Source: an uncultured Lachnospiraceae bacterium
Lineage (GTDB): Bacteria > Bacillota > Clostridia > Lachnospirales > Lachnospiraceae
Direction of reading: 5' to 3'
Assembly: GCA_945787485.1 (NCBI GenBank)
Contig: CALZHV010000045.1
Coordinates: 1 to 13,911, forward strand
Length of the DNA: 13,911 nt
Shown here: positions 1 through 7,004 of the stretch, one piece after another
Layout of the letters: each line of letters starts with the position of its first letter
Numbering within the stretch: the first letter of the stretch is position 1
Notes under the pieces: generated by a model
What the model was told of the DNA's origin: nothing
The model's database searches: none
What the model saw: the letters and a program-made list of their open reading frames with translations, nothing else
Translations under genes and position numbers: made by a program

Positions 1-59
1 ATAAGCGGCGGCTATGAATCGGAAGAGGAGCACAAGAAAAAGTACCTGAAACAGATGAA

Positions 60-1094
60 ATGGAATATGACCTTTATTGTTGCACAAACTGTGGAGCACA
101 ATTAATGATTAATGATGTCGAAAGCGCAACATACTGTGCATATTGTCAACAGCCTACAGTCGTATTCGACAGAGTTGCAAAGCAAAAGAGACCAAAATAT
201 ATTATTCCGTTTTCCATTAACAAAGCCGAAGCAGAAAAGCTTGTTCGTGAAAAAGTAAACAAAGGCTTCTTCATACCAACGGAGGTTAAAAATTTCAAGA
301 TAGAGCAGCTTAGAGGTATTTATATCCCTTATAAGCTTGTTGATATGTATTATGAGGATTCACAAGTTTGGAAAGGAACAGTAAAAAGCGGTAAATCATC
401 TGTAACAAGATATTTTTACAGAAAAGCTGAACATTCATTTTTCAAGCTATCACTTGATGCATCAAAAAGATTAAACGATAATTCGTCTGTTCGGCTTGAG
501 CCTTATTATATGGAAAATTTAATTCCATTTAATACAATGTATCTTTCAGGTTATTATGCCGATTGTTCTGACGTACTTGAAGATGAAACTCAATCCGTTG
601 CATTTAACAGAGCAAAAATATTATTTGATGAGGCCGTTAAAAATACGGTAAATGCAAGTAGTCTGTCGCTTGTTGAATCTAATCCAAAGTATCAATTTTC
701 AAATATTGATTATGCATTATTACCTGCATGGTTTATGGTTTCATACATAGACGGTAAGCCTCATACAATAATGGTTAACGGTCAGACCGGTAAAGTTGTC
801 GGAGCAATGCCACTTGCAAAAAATAAAATATTTGCAGTCGGTATTCCGTTGTCAGCAATTTTAGGTTTTGTATGTGGTTTAATTAGCAGTATCTTGTGTG
901 CAACAGGCGCAAACGATGATGGCGACGGCTTCCAAATGTTATTTGTTATTATTGTATTTGGTGTGTTTTCATTATTAGCAGGTATAGGAAAATTTGCCAG
1001 AATAAAACGAAGTCAGGAACTTACAACAAAACAGGAAATAATGAATTTCACAACCAAACGTACGGATATGGGTAATACAGACAATTACCAGTAA
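60..1094 (+). CDS. Zinc-ribbon membrane protein, 5' end probably truncated by a frameshift
   Basis: The readable part is 344 residues. It starts with a zinc ribbon whose cysteine pairs are C8/C11 and C26/C29. A conserved soluble region follows (about residues 45-250: YIIPF, GIYIPYK, LLPAWFM, NGQTGKVVG), then two membrane segments (about 257-279 and 291-312) and a basic cytoplasmic tail. This matches the family usually labelled TFIIB-type zinc-ribbon-containing protein, whose members normally carry another N-terminal ribbon. Its biochemical role is not known to me. The ATG at 60 has no ribosome site at the right distance, and the same frame stays open back to a TGA at 15-17 (residues EKVPETDE before the ATG). 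The real start is therefore probably outside the window, reached through frame 1 by one missing A in the run at 37-41. A 64-residue membrane protein gene follows 19 nt later. Family call fairly sure; function unknown. Confidence 0.75.
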   Translation: MEYDLYCCTNCGAQLMINDVESATYCAYCQQPTVVFDRVAKQKRPKYIIPFSINKAEAEKLVREKVNKGFFIPTEVKNFKIEQLRGIYIPYKLVDMYYEDSQVWKGTVKSGKSSVTRYFYRKAEHSFFKLSLDASKRLNDNSSVRLEPYYMENLIPFNTMYLSGYYADCSDVLEDETQSVAFNRAKILFDEAVKNTVNASSLSLVESNPKYQFSNIDYALLPAWFMVSYIDGKPHTIMVNGQTGKVVGAMPLAKNKIFAVGIPLSAILGFVCGLISSILCATGANDDGDGFQMLFVIIVFGVFSLLAGIGKFARIKRSQELTTKQEIMNFTTKRTDMGNTDNYQ

Positions 1095-1113
1095 AAAAAG
1101 GAGAGGATGAAAA

Positions 1114-1308
1114 ATGGCTATATTTTTAGGTTTTCTGGGATTTCTTGCCGGCATTTTTTTAGGAATAGGTATTGCAATTTTTTTGCTTGCCGGACTAGTA
1201 AAAAAATCAAATGATTTCGGCGACAGCAGCGGTTCATTACACGATTTTTCAAGATACCCTGTTCACATTATTGAATCACAAAATAATATAAAATACAATA
1301 AATGGTAG
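1114..1308 (+). CDS. Small single-pass membrane protein, function unknown
   Basis: This 64-residue protein begins with a long glycine/leucine/isoleucine-rich hydrophobic segment (about residues 2-29) containing several small-residue patterns (GFLGFLAGIFLGIGIA), a type of helix that often packs against other helices. A polar tail of about 35 residues follows (KKSNDFGDSSGS and onward) with no motif I recognise. A strong purine-rich ribosome site, AGGAGAGG at about 1099-1106, lies 7 nt before the ATG, so translation is credible despite the small size. It sits 19 nt after the zinc-ribbon gene and 16 nt before the lipoprotein leader at 1325, which suggests one transcript. Zinc-ribbon proteins of the preceding type often neighbour small membrane or TPM-type proteins. 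I see no TPM domain here. It could be a truncated relative of a larger protein. Confidence 0.6.
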   Translation: MAIFLGFLGFLAGIFLGIGIAIFLLAGLVKKSNDFGDSSGSLHDFSRYPVHIIESQNNIKYNKW

Positions 1309-1324
1309 AGTTGAGGAAGAATAT

Positions 1325-3612
1325 ATGAAAAAAATATTTAAAAAAATTATGTGCTTTACAATTCTTGGAACTTTAACTATAAATTTAACAGCCTGTTCCA
1401 TTGAAGAAATAAACATTATCATACTTCATATTCTTTTTCCTTACAAAAAATCTTAAATAAAAGTGAAGACCTTTCATTTGATTTAGAAAATGATATTACA
1501 GATGAAGAATATATTGATGTATTGAATATAAGACGTTCTTTTAGCGGCACTTACAATCTTAAAGAATACGAGATAGTTACAACACCATCTGTTGCTGACT
1601 ATACAATAAATTCTGATTTCAGCAATGTAATAAATGCTGACCAGTTTTCTTACCTAATTGATAACAATGAAGATTTTAAAAACAAAATGCTTCAAAACGG
1701 ATTTGCAGTTACTTCAGGATATAATGATGAATTCTTTTCATTATACGAAACAAACAGATACAATTATGTTCCAAATTTTATCACGACTGATGCTATGGTT
1801 CATACATATCATTTGTATTTTGCTCATTTATTAAAAACAATAGAAAAAGACTACTTTTACAGTCAGCTTGTTACTCTCAGCAATACTATGATTGAAGAAT
1901 CATTGAAGCAGTATAACGAAGTAAAAGGTACTGATTTTGAAGCAGCTGCTCTTCGTAATGTGGCATATTTTACAGTTGCTGCCAAATTGCTTGATTCTAA
2001 TACAAACGTTGATCCCCTTGTGGCTGATATTGTTAATCAGGAATTAAGCCTGATTGATTCTACATCCGGCATTGCAGAATCACCATTAATGATGTGGAAT
2101 AATGCTACAGATGACCCGATAAGAGAGGATTATTCTCAATATATTGTTCGTGGATATTATACCGAAGACGAGAAACTCTCTGCATACTTTAAAACAATGA
2201 TGTGGTATGGCAGAATGAGTTTCAGACAAAGCAACGATGAAGAAACAAAATCTGCCTTGCTTATTACCAATGCGATGACAAATAAAGAGGCAATTCTTGC
2301 ATGGAGTAATATTTATGATGTAACATCATTTTTCATGGGTATAAGCGATGATCCCGGCATATACGATTATTATGGTTATATGGATTATGTATATGGCGAA
2401 AAAAGCGCAACTGATATCGCATCAGATAATGATTCATTTGAATTATTTAAAAAAGAAATAAGTAATATGCGTAATCCTTCAATCAATTCTATACCAATTC
2501 CGGAAGGAAAAAGCGATGAAGAAAAAATAGAAGCAATCAAAGCATTCCGTTTTATGGGACAAAGAGAAACTTTTGATGCTGATGCTTTCCAACAGTTAAT
2601 TTATTCCAACATTTTAGAAAACAGTAATGGTGAGTATAGAATGTTACCATCAGCAATGGATATACCTGCCGTATTCGGAAGCACTGTTGCACAGGATATT
2701 TTACGTGAACAGGGTGATTATGATTATGATAAATATGAAGAAAAACTGACAATGCTTAAAGAAGCCTTACCTGAAAGTGATGACCCTGTCTGGAGTGCAT
2801 CCTTATATAACGGCTGGTTAAACATGATTGAACCGCTTACAAAAGAAAAAACAGATACAGGATATCCGGCATTTATGACTAATGATTCCTGGGCTAAAAA
2901 ACAGATTAATACATTCCTCGGAAGCTTCACAGAACTTAAGCATGATTCAGTATTGTACTCAAAACAGGTATATGCTGAAATGGGTGGAGAACCGGTAGAT
3001 GAAAGAGATGACAGAGGTTATGTTGAACCTGAACCGGATCTTTATGCAAGACTTGCAAATCTTTCTGCATTAACACGTGAAGGTCTAAAAAGCTATGGAA
3101 TGATTAGTGATGAAGATATTGAAAATCTTACACGTTTACAGGAATTATCAGAAAAGCTTTTGACTATTTCTAACAAAGAATTAAAGGACGAATTACCTTC
3201 AGATGAGGAATTCGAATTAATCCAGACATTCGGTGGTCAATTGGAGCATTTCTGGTATGAAGCATTAAAAGATCAGGCAGTAGATGGATATTTAAGACCT
3301 GACGAGCATCCTGCTGCATTAGTTACAGATATTGCAACAGATCCTAACGGCAGTGTTCTCGAAATTGGAACAGGCAGAATAGACAATATTTATGTACTTG
3401 TAAATGTCGGTGGCTCAATAAGAATTGCGCAAGGTTGTGTATTCTCATTCTATGAATTTTCACAACCGATTGATGAACGTCTTACAGATGAAGAATGGCG
3501 GGTAATGCTCGGTATTCAACAAAAAACGGATTCAGACGGAAATCCAATATTTGAAGATAATCCGACAGTGGAGCAGCCATCATGGGTATACGATTTCAAA
3601 ACAAGAAATTAA
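1325..3612 (+). CDS. DUF3160-family lipoprotein, frameshifted near its N-terminus
   Basis: Read as two pieces, this is one surface lipoprotein of about 762 residues. The leader starts at ATG 1325 behind GAGGAAG (1313-1319) and encodes a signal peptide ending in a lipobox, LTAC (MKKIFKKIMCFTILGTLTIN then LTACS). That frame stops at about 1454-1456. The body lies in the next frame, open from after TGA 1402-1404, and contains the conserved DUF3160 features: TTDAMVHTYHLYFAHLL near its start, KTMMWYGRMSFR in the middle, and a C-terminal VTDIATDPNG, GGSIRIAQG, FSFYEF, RLTDEEW region. Adding one A to the run at 1407-1409 gives CSIEENKHYHTSYSFSLQKILNK and joins both parts. A nominal TTG start at 1522 has no ribosome site and would remove the signal peptide. 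The domain's function is unknown; surface anchoring is inferred. The gene overlaps its downstream neighbour by 31 nt. Confidence 0.72.
1402..1410 (+). other. Probable frameshift junction in the DUF3160 lipoprotein
   Basis: The lipoprotein leader frame reads through here as SIEEIN and ends about 45 nt later. The DUF3160 body frame is closed immediately upstream by the TGA at 1402-1404 and open from 1405 to 3612. A one-base gain in the AAA run at 1407-1409 restores a single frame. The overlap of the two frames limits the shift to about 1404-1456. Confidence 0.6.
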
Positions 3613-4124
3613 TAATATTACCGGTTTTATTATTATTTTTTATAATAGCGATTTTTATTACCGGAATGATTTTAAAATATACCAAAACAAAATCATTTCC
3701 GGTTGATATTAATCAGGACGGAAATATGGATTCAGTAATATTTAAGCAAAATAAAGTATCGGTTATCCTTGATGATGAGGTTGTATGGCAAAGCGACAAA
3801 TCATGGAAAATTGACGATTTTATTGTCGGTGATATTAATCATGATTCTAAACCCGAGTTGTTAATACTTCTTTGGAAAAAGGGCAGTTTTGGAGAGCATG
3901 TACCTTTTTGGGAAGAAAAGGAAACCGATACCGAACTGACACAACATTTATTTATCTATCAATGGCAGGATAGTAGTATAAATTCTATATGGATGTCCTC
4001 AAAGCTACAACCGGAAATTAAAAGCTTTGATATGTTAGATGACGGAAAAATACATATAATTACAAAATCAAATGAAGACACTGTATGGATGTGGTCAGAT
4101 TTTGGTTTGGTACGCTGCAAATAA
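3582..4124 (+). CDS. Membrane-anchored protein with VCBS/FG-GAP-like calcium-loop motifs
   Basis: This 180-residue protein has an N-terminal membrane anchor (about residues 10-31) and an extracytoplasmic domain. Two acidic loops stand out: DINQDGNMD at 42-50, which matches the DxNxDGxxD calcium-binding pattern, and DINHDSKPE at 84-92. Such loops are typical of VCBS/FG-GAP-type beta repeats. The motif GKPEL-like LLILLWKKGSFGEHVPFW at about 94-110 also recalls the C-terminal region of some exported polysaccharide or capsule-related proteins, a weak resemblance from memory. The ATG lies inside the end of the DUF3160 gene (31-nt overlap, different frame) behind GTGGAG at 3568-3573, so translation is probably coupled and the two products may work together at the cell surface. 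No other start fits before the membrane segment. Exact function is unknown. Confidence 0.65.
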   Translation: MGIRFQNKKLIILPVLLLFFIIAIFITGMILKYTKTKSFPVDINQDGNMDSVIFKQNKVSVILDDEVVWQSDKSWKIDDFIVGDINHDSKPELLILLWKKGSFGEHVPFWEEKETDTELTQHLFIYQWQDSSINSIWMSSKLQPEIKSFDMLDDGKIHIITKSNEDTVWMWSDFGLVRCK

Positions 4125-4160
4125 CGTTAAAATAAAATATCAGCAATATAAATTACCGGA
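4125..4160. other. Short gap between convergent genes
   Basis: Only 36 nt separate the stop of the + strand cluster from the stop of the recombinase gene on the other strand. The gap is AT-rich, and I see no convincing hairpin that would end either transcript. Confidence 0.6.
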
Positions 4161-5213
4161 TTATTTATTATTATCAGATTCACGAAGAGTAACTTTGTTA
4201 CGTGCAGCACGTTTTCGTTGATTTTCTATGTCAGCATAATGTTTTCTTGTGGTATTTACATCGCTATGTCCCAAAACCTCAGCCACAAGATAAATATCAG
4301 AGGTTTCCTGATAAAGTGATGTTCCGTAAGTACTACGAAGCTTATGTGGCGTAATATGCTTTAAGGGAACTGCAGACTGGGCATATTTTTTAACCATATT
4401 TTCAACACTTCGAACATTAATTCGTTTCTTTTGAGAGCTTAAAAATAATGCATTTTCATGTCCCGGAAGAGCCTCAATTTTCTTGCGTTCCTCAATATAT
4501 TCAGCAAGCGGAGCAGCAGCTTCATCACTGAAATAAACTATAGATTCCTTACCACCTTTACGGAAAATACGAATACTTGCGTCATCAAAATTAACATCCC
4601 TTATATCAAGGCCAACACACTCTGAAATACGTATTCCGGTACTTAACATAAGGCTCATAATTGCCAAATCCCTGGTTTTTGTTTTTTCGTGATATTTTAA
4701 CTGATGCTCGGTCAATTTATTACCATATTCAACAGTATCAAGAAAATTTGCAACCTCAGCAGCATCCATACGTACAATTTGTTTTTCCCTAAGCTTTGGT
4801 TTATCAACCTTTGAAAAAGCATTTTCAGTTATCAAATCATTTTTATAAAGATATTTATACAATACACTTAATGATGATAATTTTCTTTTAATCGTTGGCT
4901 TTTGATTAGTGTAAATACGTCCGTCTTTTTCGTACATTTGTAGATAGTCCATATAAATTTCAATAAATTCAGTATCAACTTGAGACAGCATATCAAGAGT
5001 AATTTCTTTCATGGAATTTAATTGTTTTTGTTCTACAATATATTCAAAAAAATGTTTTATGTCACGAGCGTAACCAAGCCTTGATCTTGTTGAAGTAGTT
5101 TGCTGAATACCCCTGAAAAAACGATTTATAAAATCCGGCATATCATTACAAATATTTCGTATAAGTTCAAGGTTTTTCATATCAATTTGTTGCTGGTAAG
5201 TATATTCAGCCAT
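4161..5213 (-). CDS. xerS: Tyrosine recombinase, XerS-like
   Basis: This 350-residue site-specific recombinase cuts and rejoins DNA through a tyrosine. The N-terminal core-binding (SAM-like) domain spans about residues 10-130. The catalytic domain follows with R195 (STGIRISE), K222 (RKGGKES), H290 and R293 (TPHKLRST), H316 (LGHSD) and nucleophile Y326 (RKHYADI). The second histidine position of the usual HxLRH is serine. The insert NKLTEHQLKYHEKTKTRDLAI, the RKGGK hairpin and the VENMVKKY stretch resemble streptococcal XerS more than XerC or XerD (comparison from memory). XerS resolves chromosome dimers alone at a dif site next to its gene, and such a palindrome lies just upstream here. The start at MAEYTY is fixed by GGAGG 6 nt before the ATG. 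A longer reading to 5282 would run into the promoter and palindrome. A phage or transposon integrase is less likely, as no mobile genes are adjacent. Confidence 0.8.
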   Translation of the reverse strand: MAEYTYQQQIDMKNLELIRNICNDMPDFINRFFRGIQQTTSTRSRLGYARDIKHFFEYIVEQKQLNSMKEITLDMLSQVDTEFIEIYMDYLQMYEKDGRIYTNQKPTIKRKLSSLSVLYKYLYKNDLITENAFSKVDKPKLREKQIVRMDAAEVANFLDTVEYGNKLTEHQLKYHEKTKTRDLAIMSLMLSTGIRISECVGLDIRDVNFDDASIRIFRKGGKESIVYFSDEAAAPLAEYIEERKKIEALPGHENALFLSSQKKRINVRSVENMVKKYAQSAVPLKHITPHKLRSTYGTSLYQETSDIYLVAEVLGHSDVNTTRKHYADIENQRKRAARNKVTLRESDNNK

Positions 5214-5219
5214 TAAAAA

Positions 5220-5224
5220 CCTCC
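5220..5224 (-). promoter_or_regulatory. Ribosome binding site of the XerS-like gene
   Basis: GGAGG on the minus strand lies 6 nt before ATG 5213. It decides the start and excludes the 23-residue hydrophobic N-terminal extension of the longer reading. Confidence 0.85.
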
Positions 5225-5250
5225 AAAAATTAATAATATATGATATAATG

Positions 5251-5279
5251 ATTATACTACTATTTACGAAAAAAGTATA
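5251..5279 (-). promoter_or_regulatory. Candidate sigma-A promoter of the XerS-like gene
   Basis: On the minus strand a perfect TATAAT -10 (5251-5256) stands 17 nt after a weak -35 TATACT (5274-5279). The predicted transcript begins about 30 nt before the ATG. The -35 falls inside the 32-bp palindrome, so a protein bound there should block polymerase. Promoter inferred by eye; the -35 matches only three of six consensus bases. Confidence 0.5.
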
Positions 5280-5294
5280 CACTTTTTTCGTAAA
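5263..5294. other. 32-bp palindrome, candidate dif-type recombination site
   Basis: Two perfect 14-bp inverted arms, TTTACGAAAAAAGT (5263-5276) and ACTTTTTTCGTAAA (5281-5294), flank ATAC. The site starts 50 bp upstream of the recombinase ATG. Its length, two-arm form and AT-rich TTTnCGAAAAA / TTTTTnGnAAA layout resemble the streptococcal difSL site, which also lies beside xerS (recalled, not aligned). No T tract follows either arm, which argues against a simple terminator. It overlaps the promoter -35, so an operator for self-regulation is the main alternative. Confidence 0.6.
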
Positions 5295-5341
5295 ACCTGA
5301 GTTTTGCGAATAATTATACCTTCTGCTGTTATCTTATAAAT

Positions 5342-5389
5342 AAAAACAAACCAGAAAAATATGAATCATTTCATATATTCTGGTTTGTT
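5342..5389 (-). terminator. Intrinsic terminator after the rluD operon
   Basis: Inverted arms 5345-5365 and 5370-5389 (AACAAACCAGAA... paired with ...TTCTGGTTTGTT) form a stem of about 20 bp with a TCAT loop and one bulge. On the minus strand the stem is followed by TTTTTATT, so it would end transcription from lspA-rluD about 80 nt after the rluD stop. On the plus strand no T tract follows. Confidence 0.75.
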
Positions 5390-5471
5390 GATAACTACAA
5401 TTATAAATTTTACAATTTTTATATATTCATTTTTTTGGTCAATAATATTCATTTTACAAGTCTTTGATTAT

Positions 5472-6398
5472 TTATTTTCTTAATCTTTTTAATATATTTT
5501 CAAAATATTCCGGAAGCTCTGATTTAAATTCAATATATTGCCCGGTTATCGGATGTTCAAATCCAAGTATTCCTGCATGAAGCACCTGACCGTCCGTTTT
5601 AAACGGTTTATTATCCGGACCATAAACTTCATCTCCAAGTAAAGGATGATTTATACTTGCCATATGAACTCTTATTTGATGTGTTCTTCCCGTTTCTAAC
5701 CTTAACTCAACTAATGAAAAATTATTACTCAAATTTTCGATTACTTTATAATGAGTTACTGCACGTCTGCCATGCATCATATCAATTGCCATTTTTTTTC
5801 TGTCAGTTTTATGTCTTGCTATAGGCTTATCGATTGTGCCTTCACTTTCTTTAAAATGATTGTATACAATTGCAGTATAAACTCTTGTAATATCATGAAC
5901 TTTAAATTTTTCTGATAATACTCTGTGCGCTATATCATTTTTACATATAACAAGCAAACCTGTTGTATCCATATCAATTCTATGAACTATACCCGGTCTT
6001 GTTACACCATTTATTGTAGATAAATCCTTACAATGATACAAAAGTGCATTCACTACTGTCCCGCTGTAATGTCCCGGTGCAGGGTGAACAACCATATTTT
6101 TGGGTTTATTAATTATAATAATATCATTATCTTCATAAACAATATCTAATGGAATATTTTCAGGTTCTATTGAAAGAATTTCCGGCTCCGGCACTTCAAC
6201 AATTATTTCATCACTTTTTTTGAGTTTATAATTCGGTTTACTTGAATTTCCATTGACTGTAACTAAACCGTCCTCAAGCAACTTCTGTAAATAAGCTCTT
6301 GAAAAATTGTCTAATCTGCAGGTGAGAAACTTATCTATTCTTGTTCCTGCATAATCTGATAAATCATTTTCAATTGTAAATCTGATTTCTTCTTCCAT
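5472..6398 (-). CDS. rluD: RluA/RluD-family ribosomal large-subunit pseudouridine synthase
   Basis: This 308-residue enzyme isomerises uridine to pseudouridine in RNA, most likely in helix 69 of 23S rRNA as RluD does. An S4 RNA-binding domain covers about residues 17-75 (SRAYLQKLLEDGLVTVNG). The catalytic domain follows with INKPKNMVVHPAPGH and the signature HRIDMDTTGLLVI, in which D142 is the expected catalytic aspartate. RLETGRTHQIRVH and HPLLGDEVYG complete the family motifs. Length is typical. The start is 6 nt after the lspA stop, with AGGAAT a few bases ahead, so the pair is co-translated. lspA-rluD adjacency is widespread in Firmicutes. The exact uridine target is inferred: RluA-family paralogues such as YlyB share this order and cannot be separated by eye. 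Confidence 0.9.
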   Translation of the reverse strand: MEEEIRFTIENDLSDYAGTRIDKFLTCRLDNFSRAYLQKLLEDGLVTVNGNSSKPNYKLKKSDEIIVEVPEPEILSIEPENIPLDIVYEDNDIIIINKPKNMVVHPAPGHYSGTVVNALLYHCKDLSTINGVTRPGIVHRIDMDTTGLLVICKNDIAHRVLSEKFKVHDITRVYTAIVYNHFKESEGTIDKPIARHKTDRKKMAIDMMHGRRAVTHYKVIENLSNNFSLVELRLETGRTHQIRVHMASINHPLLGDEVYGPDNKPFKTDGQVLHAGILGFEHPITGQYIEFKSELPEYFENILKRLRK

Positions 6399-6404
6399 AT
6401 ATTC

Positions 6405-7004
6405 CTATTTATCCACATCTTCCAAAGTTGTATCATTATCCAAGTCAGTTTCACCGGCAACTTCTTTTTTCTCAAAATCGCCGATTTCAGTCGTTTTTTT
6501 CTTAAAGGTTATTATTTCCTCAAAGTCATCATTTTTAAGCCTAAAAATGACTAAAAACAGCAAAAATGTCATACTTACAGTCACATAAATATCTGCAACA
6601 TTAAATACAGGAAAATTTATCAATTCAAAATCGAAAAAATCCACAACATATCCCTGTTTTATTCTGTCAATCATATTTCCGATGGCACCTGATGTTAAAA
6701 CAACAAGTAATATCCTTAAAAACTTATACTTAGGATTATCAGATATATTATTGTAAATTAAAAACAAAAATGCCAACACAAAAAAAGTAATTATTAGAAA
6801 TATAACCCTTTTTCCCTGGAACATTCCCCAGGCCACTCCTTCATTTTGAATATAAGTAAAATTAAACACATTCTTTATTAAAGGAATAGATTCATATAAT
6901 TCTAATTTTGATACAACTATAAATTTAGTAAGCTGGTCAAATGCTGTCAGCAAACCAATTGCAAGTATTGGGATTATATAAATTTTAAAATATTTATTTT
7001 TCAT
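6405..7004 (-). CDS. lspA: Lipoprotein signal peptidase (signal peptidase II)
   Basis: This integral membrane aspartic protease of 199 residues cleaves signal peptides from diacylglyceryl-modified prolipoproteins, such as the DUF3160 lipoprotein in this window. Family motifs appear in order: FDQLTKF (about 22-28), NEGVAWG (54-60), GNMIDRI with catalytic D113, VDFFDF (121-126) and FNVADIYVT with catalytic D138. Four membrane segments fit the sequence. After the last one, near residue 157, an extra charged tail of about 40 residues rich in acidic and lysine residues runs to the C-terminus, longer than in most LspA proteins. The ATG lies 11 nt inside the end of aroB in another frame, implying translational coupling, and rluD follows after 6 nt. 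Confidence 0.95.
   Translation of the reverse strand: MKNKYFKIYIIPILAIGLLTAFDQLTKFIVVSKLELYESIPLIKNVFNFTYIQNEGVAWGMFQGKRVIFLIITFFVLAFLFLIYNNISDNPKYKFLRILLVVLTSGAIGNMIDRIKQGYVVDFFDFELINFPVFNVADIYVTVSMTFLLFLVIFRLKNDDFEEIITFKKKTTEIGDFEKKEVAGETDLDNDTTLEDVDK

Larger units (their letters stand above)
5214..5471. other. Intergenic region between rluD and the recombinase gene
   Basis: This 258-nt stretch contains, from left to right, the recombinase ribosome site and promoter, the 32-bp palindrome, a spacer (about 5295-5344), the rluD-side terminator hairpin (5345-5389), and an AT-rich run of about 80 nt before the rluD stop. I see no open frame of note and no RNA gene. Confidence 0.6.

Noticed and set aside
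1522..1524. TTG start for the DUF3160 protein
   Set aside because: There is no ribosome site, the frame is open further upstream, and it would discard a complete lipoprotein leader.
4161..5213. Integrase of a prophage or conjugative element
   Set aside because: No phage, relaxase, excisionase or tRNA attachment site is visible, and the flanking genes are ordinary chromosomal ones. Whole-genome context could still change this.
5214..5282. N-terminal extension of the recombinase (MYTFFVNSSIIIISYIINFW)
   Set aside because: It is encoded by the promoter and palindrome, and a strong GGAGG is 6 nt before the later ATG at 5213.
5263..5294. The 32-bp palindrome as an intrinsic terminator
   Set aside because: No T tract follows on either strand, and a separate typical terminator already lies at 5342-5389. 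It also overlaps a good -10 promoter for the next gene.
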